Shown: positions 63,100-64,000 of the stretch, in pieces
How positions within the stretch are numbered: position 1 is the first letter of the stretch
Layout of the letters: each line of letters begins with the position of its first letter
Origin: Saccharomonospora piscinae
Lineage (GTDB): Bacteria > Actinomycetota > Actinomycetes > Mycobacteriales > Pseudonocardiaceae
Direction of reading: 5' to 3'
Assembly: GCF_005862235.1 (NCBI RefSeq)
Contig: NZ_VCEK01000001.1
Location: 372,001-436,000 of the forward strand
Length of the DNA: 64,000 nt
Translations under genes and position numbers: made by a program
Notes under the pieces: generated by a model
Databases searched by the model: none
The model's input: only the letters and a program-made list of their open reading frames with translations
What the model was told of the DNA's origin: nothing

Positions 63100-64000
63100 T
63101 CATCCGCGCGACGCCCCCGTACCCGGCGCGGTGTGGTCGTCCGCGTGGTCGTAGAGCACCGCACCGCCGCGCACGGTGCGCAGGCAGCGCGGCAGCGAGA
63201 CTCCGGGATCGAGCGGCGGCAGTCCGGGCACCCGGGAGCGCGGGTCGGTGGACCATCGCTGCACCCTGCTGTCGGAGGCGGCCACCACGAGGTCGTCGGC
63301 CTCCCACACCGCATAGTGGGCGGGCGCGCCAGGCACGAGGCTGCCGGTGACGCCGTCGTGGCCGCCCGCCGCGCGGTGCCCGCCCCGGGTGTGGGCGTTG
63401 AACGCCGCACGTGCGGAGATCCCCGAGCCGGCCGTGTGGTGCTGCACGGCCGCCCGCACGCTGCCCCACGGGTCGAGCGGGGTGACCGGGGCGTCGGAGC
63501 CGAACGCCAGGGACACGCCCTCGGCGGCCAGCGCGGCGAACGGGTTGAGCCCGGCGGCGCGCTCGGCGCCGAGACGGCTCGCGTACATCCCGCTCGGGCC
63601 GCCCCACAGCGCGTCGAACGCGGGTTGCATGGACGCGGTCACGTTCCAGCGTGCCAGCGCCGCGGCCTGCTCCCCCGTCACCATCTCGACGTGTTCGAGC
63701 CGGTGGGACACGCGGGCGAGCGCACGCTGCCCGACACGCTGTTCGGCCAGCGCCAGCGCGTCGACGAGTTCGCTCACGGCGGCGTCGCCGATGACGTGGA
63801 ACCCGGCCTGCAACCCCGCCTCGGTGCAGGCGACAACATGGTCGGCGATGGCCTCGGCGCTCAGGTAGCGGGTGCCGCGGGAGTGCGGGCGGTCGGCGTA
63901 GGGCTCGTGCAGCGCGGCGGTGCGCGAGCCCAGTGCGCCGTCGACGAACAGATCGCCGGCCAGCCCACGCAGGCCGAGTTCGCGCGCGAGACCGAGTGTG
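63100..64000 (-). CDS. Amidohydro_3-family metal-dependent hydrolase, 5' part outside window
   Basis: About 300 residues of the C-terminal part are present; the start lies beyond 64000. Blocks typical of YtcJ/NfdA-like amidohydrolases are visible: DLFVDGALGSRTAAL, GFHVIGDAAV (metal His), HRLEHVEM (His) and LAFGSDAPVTPLDPWGS (Asp). It hydrolyses amides or N-formyl compounds with a metal centre; the substrate is unknown. An internal TTG at 63813 is not the start because the family sequence continues upstream in frame to the window edge. Confidence 0.88.
   Translation of the reverse strand, partial: TLGLARELGLRGLAGDLFVDGALGSRTAALHEPYADRPHSRGTRYLSAEAIADHVVACTEAGLQAGFHVIGDAAVSELVDALALAEQRVGQRALARVSHRLEHVEMVTGEQAAALARWNVTASMQPAFDALWGGPSGMYASRLGAERAAGLNPFAALAAEGVSLAFGSDAPVTPLDPWGSVRAAVQHHTAGSGISARAAFNAHTRGGHRAAGGHDGVTGSLVPGAPAHYAVWEADDLVVAASDSRVQRWSTDPRSRVPGLPPLDPGVSLPRCLRTVRGGAVLYDHADDHTAPGTGASRG

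Overview
The window is very GC-rich, densely coded chromosomal DNA from a filamentous actinomycete. The gene families (Asp23/DUF2273 operon, MatB, separate Lnt and Ppm1, many TetR/MarR/IclR/Rrf2 regulators, GTG and TTG starts) fit Pseudonocardiaceae or a relative; this placement is inference only. I saw no rRNA, tRNA or CRISPR array. Both window ends cut a gene: a TetR regulator on the left and an Amidohydro_3 enzyme on the right.

Layout. 1-10.4 kb: small regulator/enzyme pairs (TetR+SDR, TetR+2H phosphoesterase+quinone oxidoreductase), a secreted protein, a sugar epimerase, an OafA-like acyltransferase with an SGNH domain, a VOC protein and two CNNM/CBS membrane proteins. 10.7-29.7 kb: a compact hybrid PKS-NRPS cluster. 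29.9-40.2 kb: aldo/keto reductase, ClC channel, photolyase, and a likely sugar-acid or hydroxy-acid catabolic group (Zn-dehydrogenase, IclR, IlvD/Edd dehydratase, fused FAD/Fe-S oxidase). 40.2-41.2 kb: a scar holding a broken aldo/keto reductase joined head-on to a MerR gene, bounded on both sides by 21-bp repeats. 41.2-47 kb: secreted M14 carboxypeptidase, secreted Cys-containing protein, NmrA/Rrf2 pair and a six-gene Asp23/Gls24 operon. 47-54.5 kb: tyrosine recombinase, FAD monooxygenase/TetR pair, SDR/MarR pair, malonyl-CoA synthetase MatB, sodium:alanine symporter. 54.5-58.8 kb: metallophore-type ABC uptake system and MFS exporter with Fur/Zur-like boxes. 58.9-64 kb: flavodoxin-fold reductase, LysR, Ppm1, Lnt, amidohydrolase.

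The most interesting region is the cluster at 10,662-29,709. On the minus strand it encodes, in order: a free-standing adenylation domain, a free-standing ketosynthase, a 1725-residue protein (ACP-ACP-aminotransferase-luciferase-like monooxygenase-C-degenerate A-PCP), a PhyH dioxygenase, an acyl-AMP-ligase-KR-carrier protein, a KS-ACP protein and two half ABC exporters. A convergent free-standing condensation-like protein closes it. No acyltransferase or thioesterase is present in the cluster. The aminotransferase-monooxygenase pair is the arrangement I recall from microginin-type synthetases that make 3-amino-2-hydroxy acyl units, so I infer a short lipopeptide with such a head group. The A domain inside the megasynthase appears to have decayed, and the free-standing A domain probably replaces it in trans. 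The two N-terminal carrier domains share exact 275-bp DNA copies.

A second theme is a family of 21-bp minisatellites built on GTGTCCGCA, found at four intergenic places. Several regulator genes face their target genes across clear palindromes, and several starts look leaderless.
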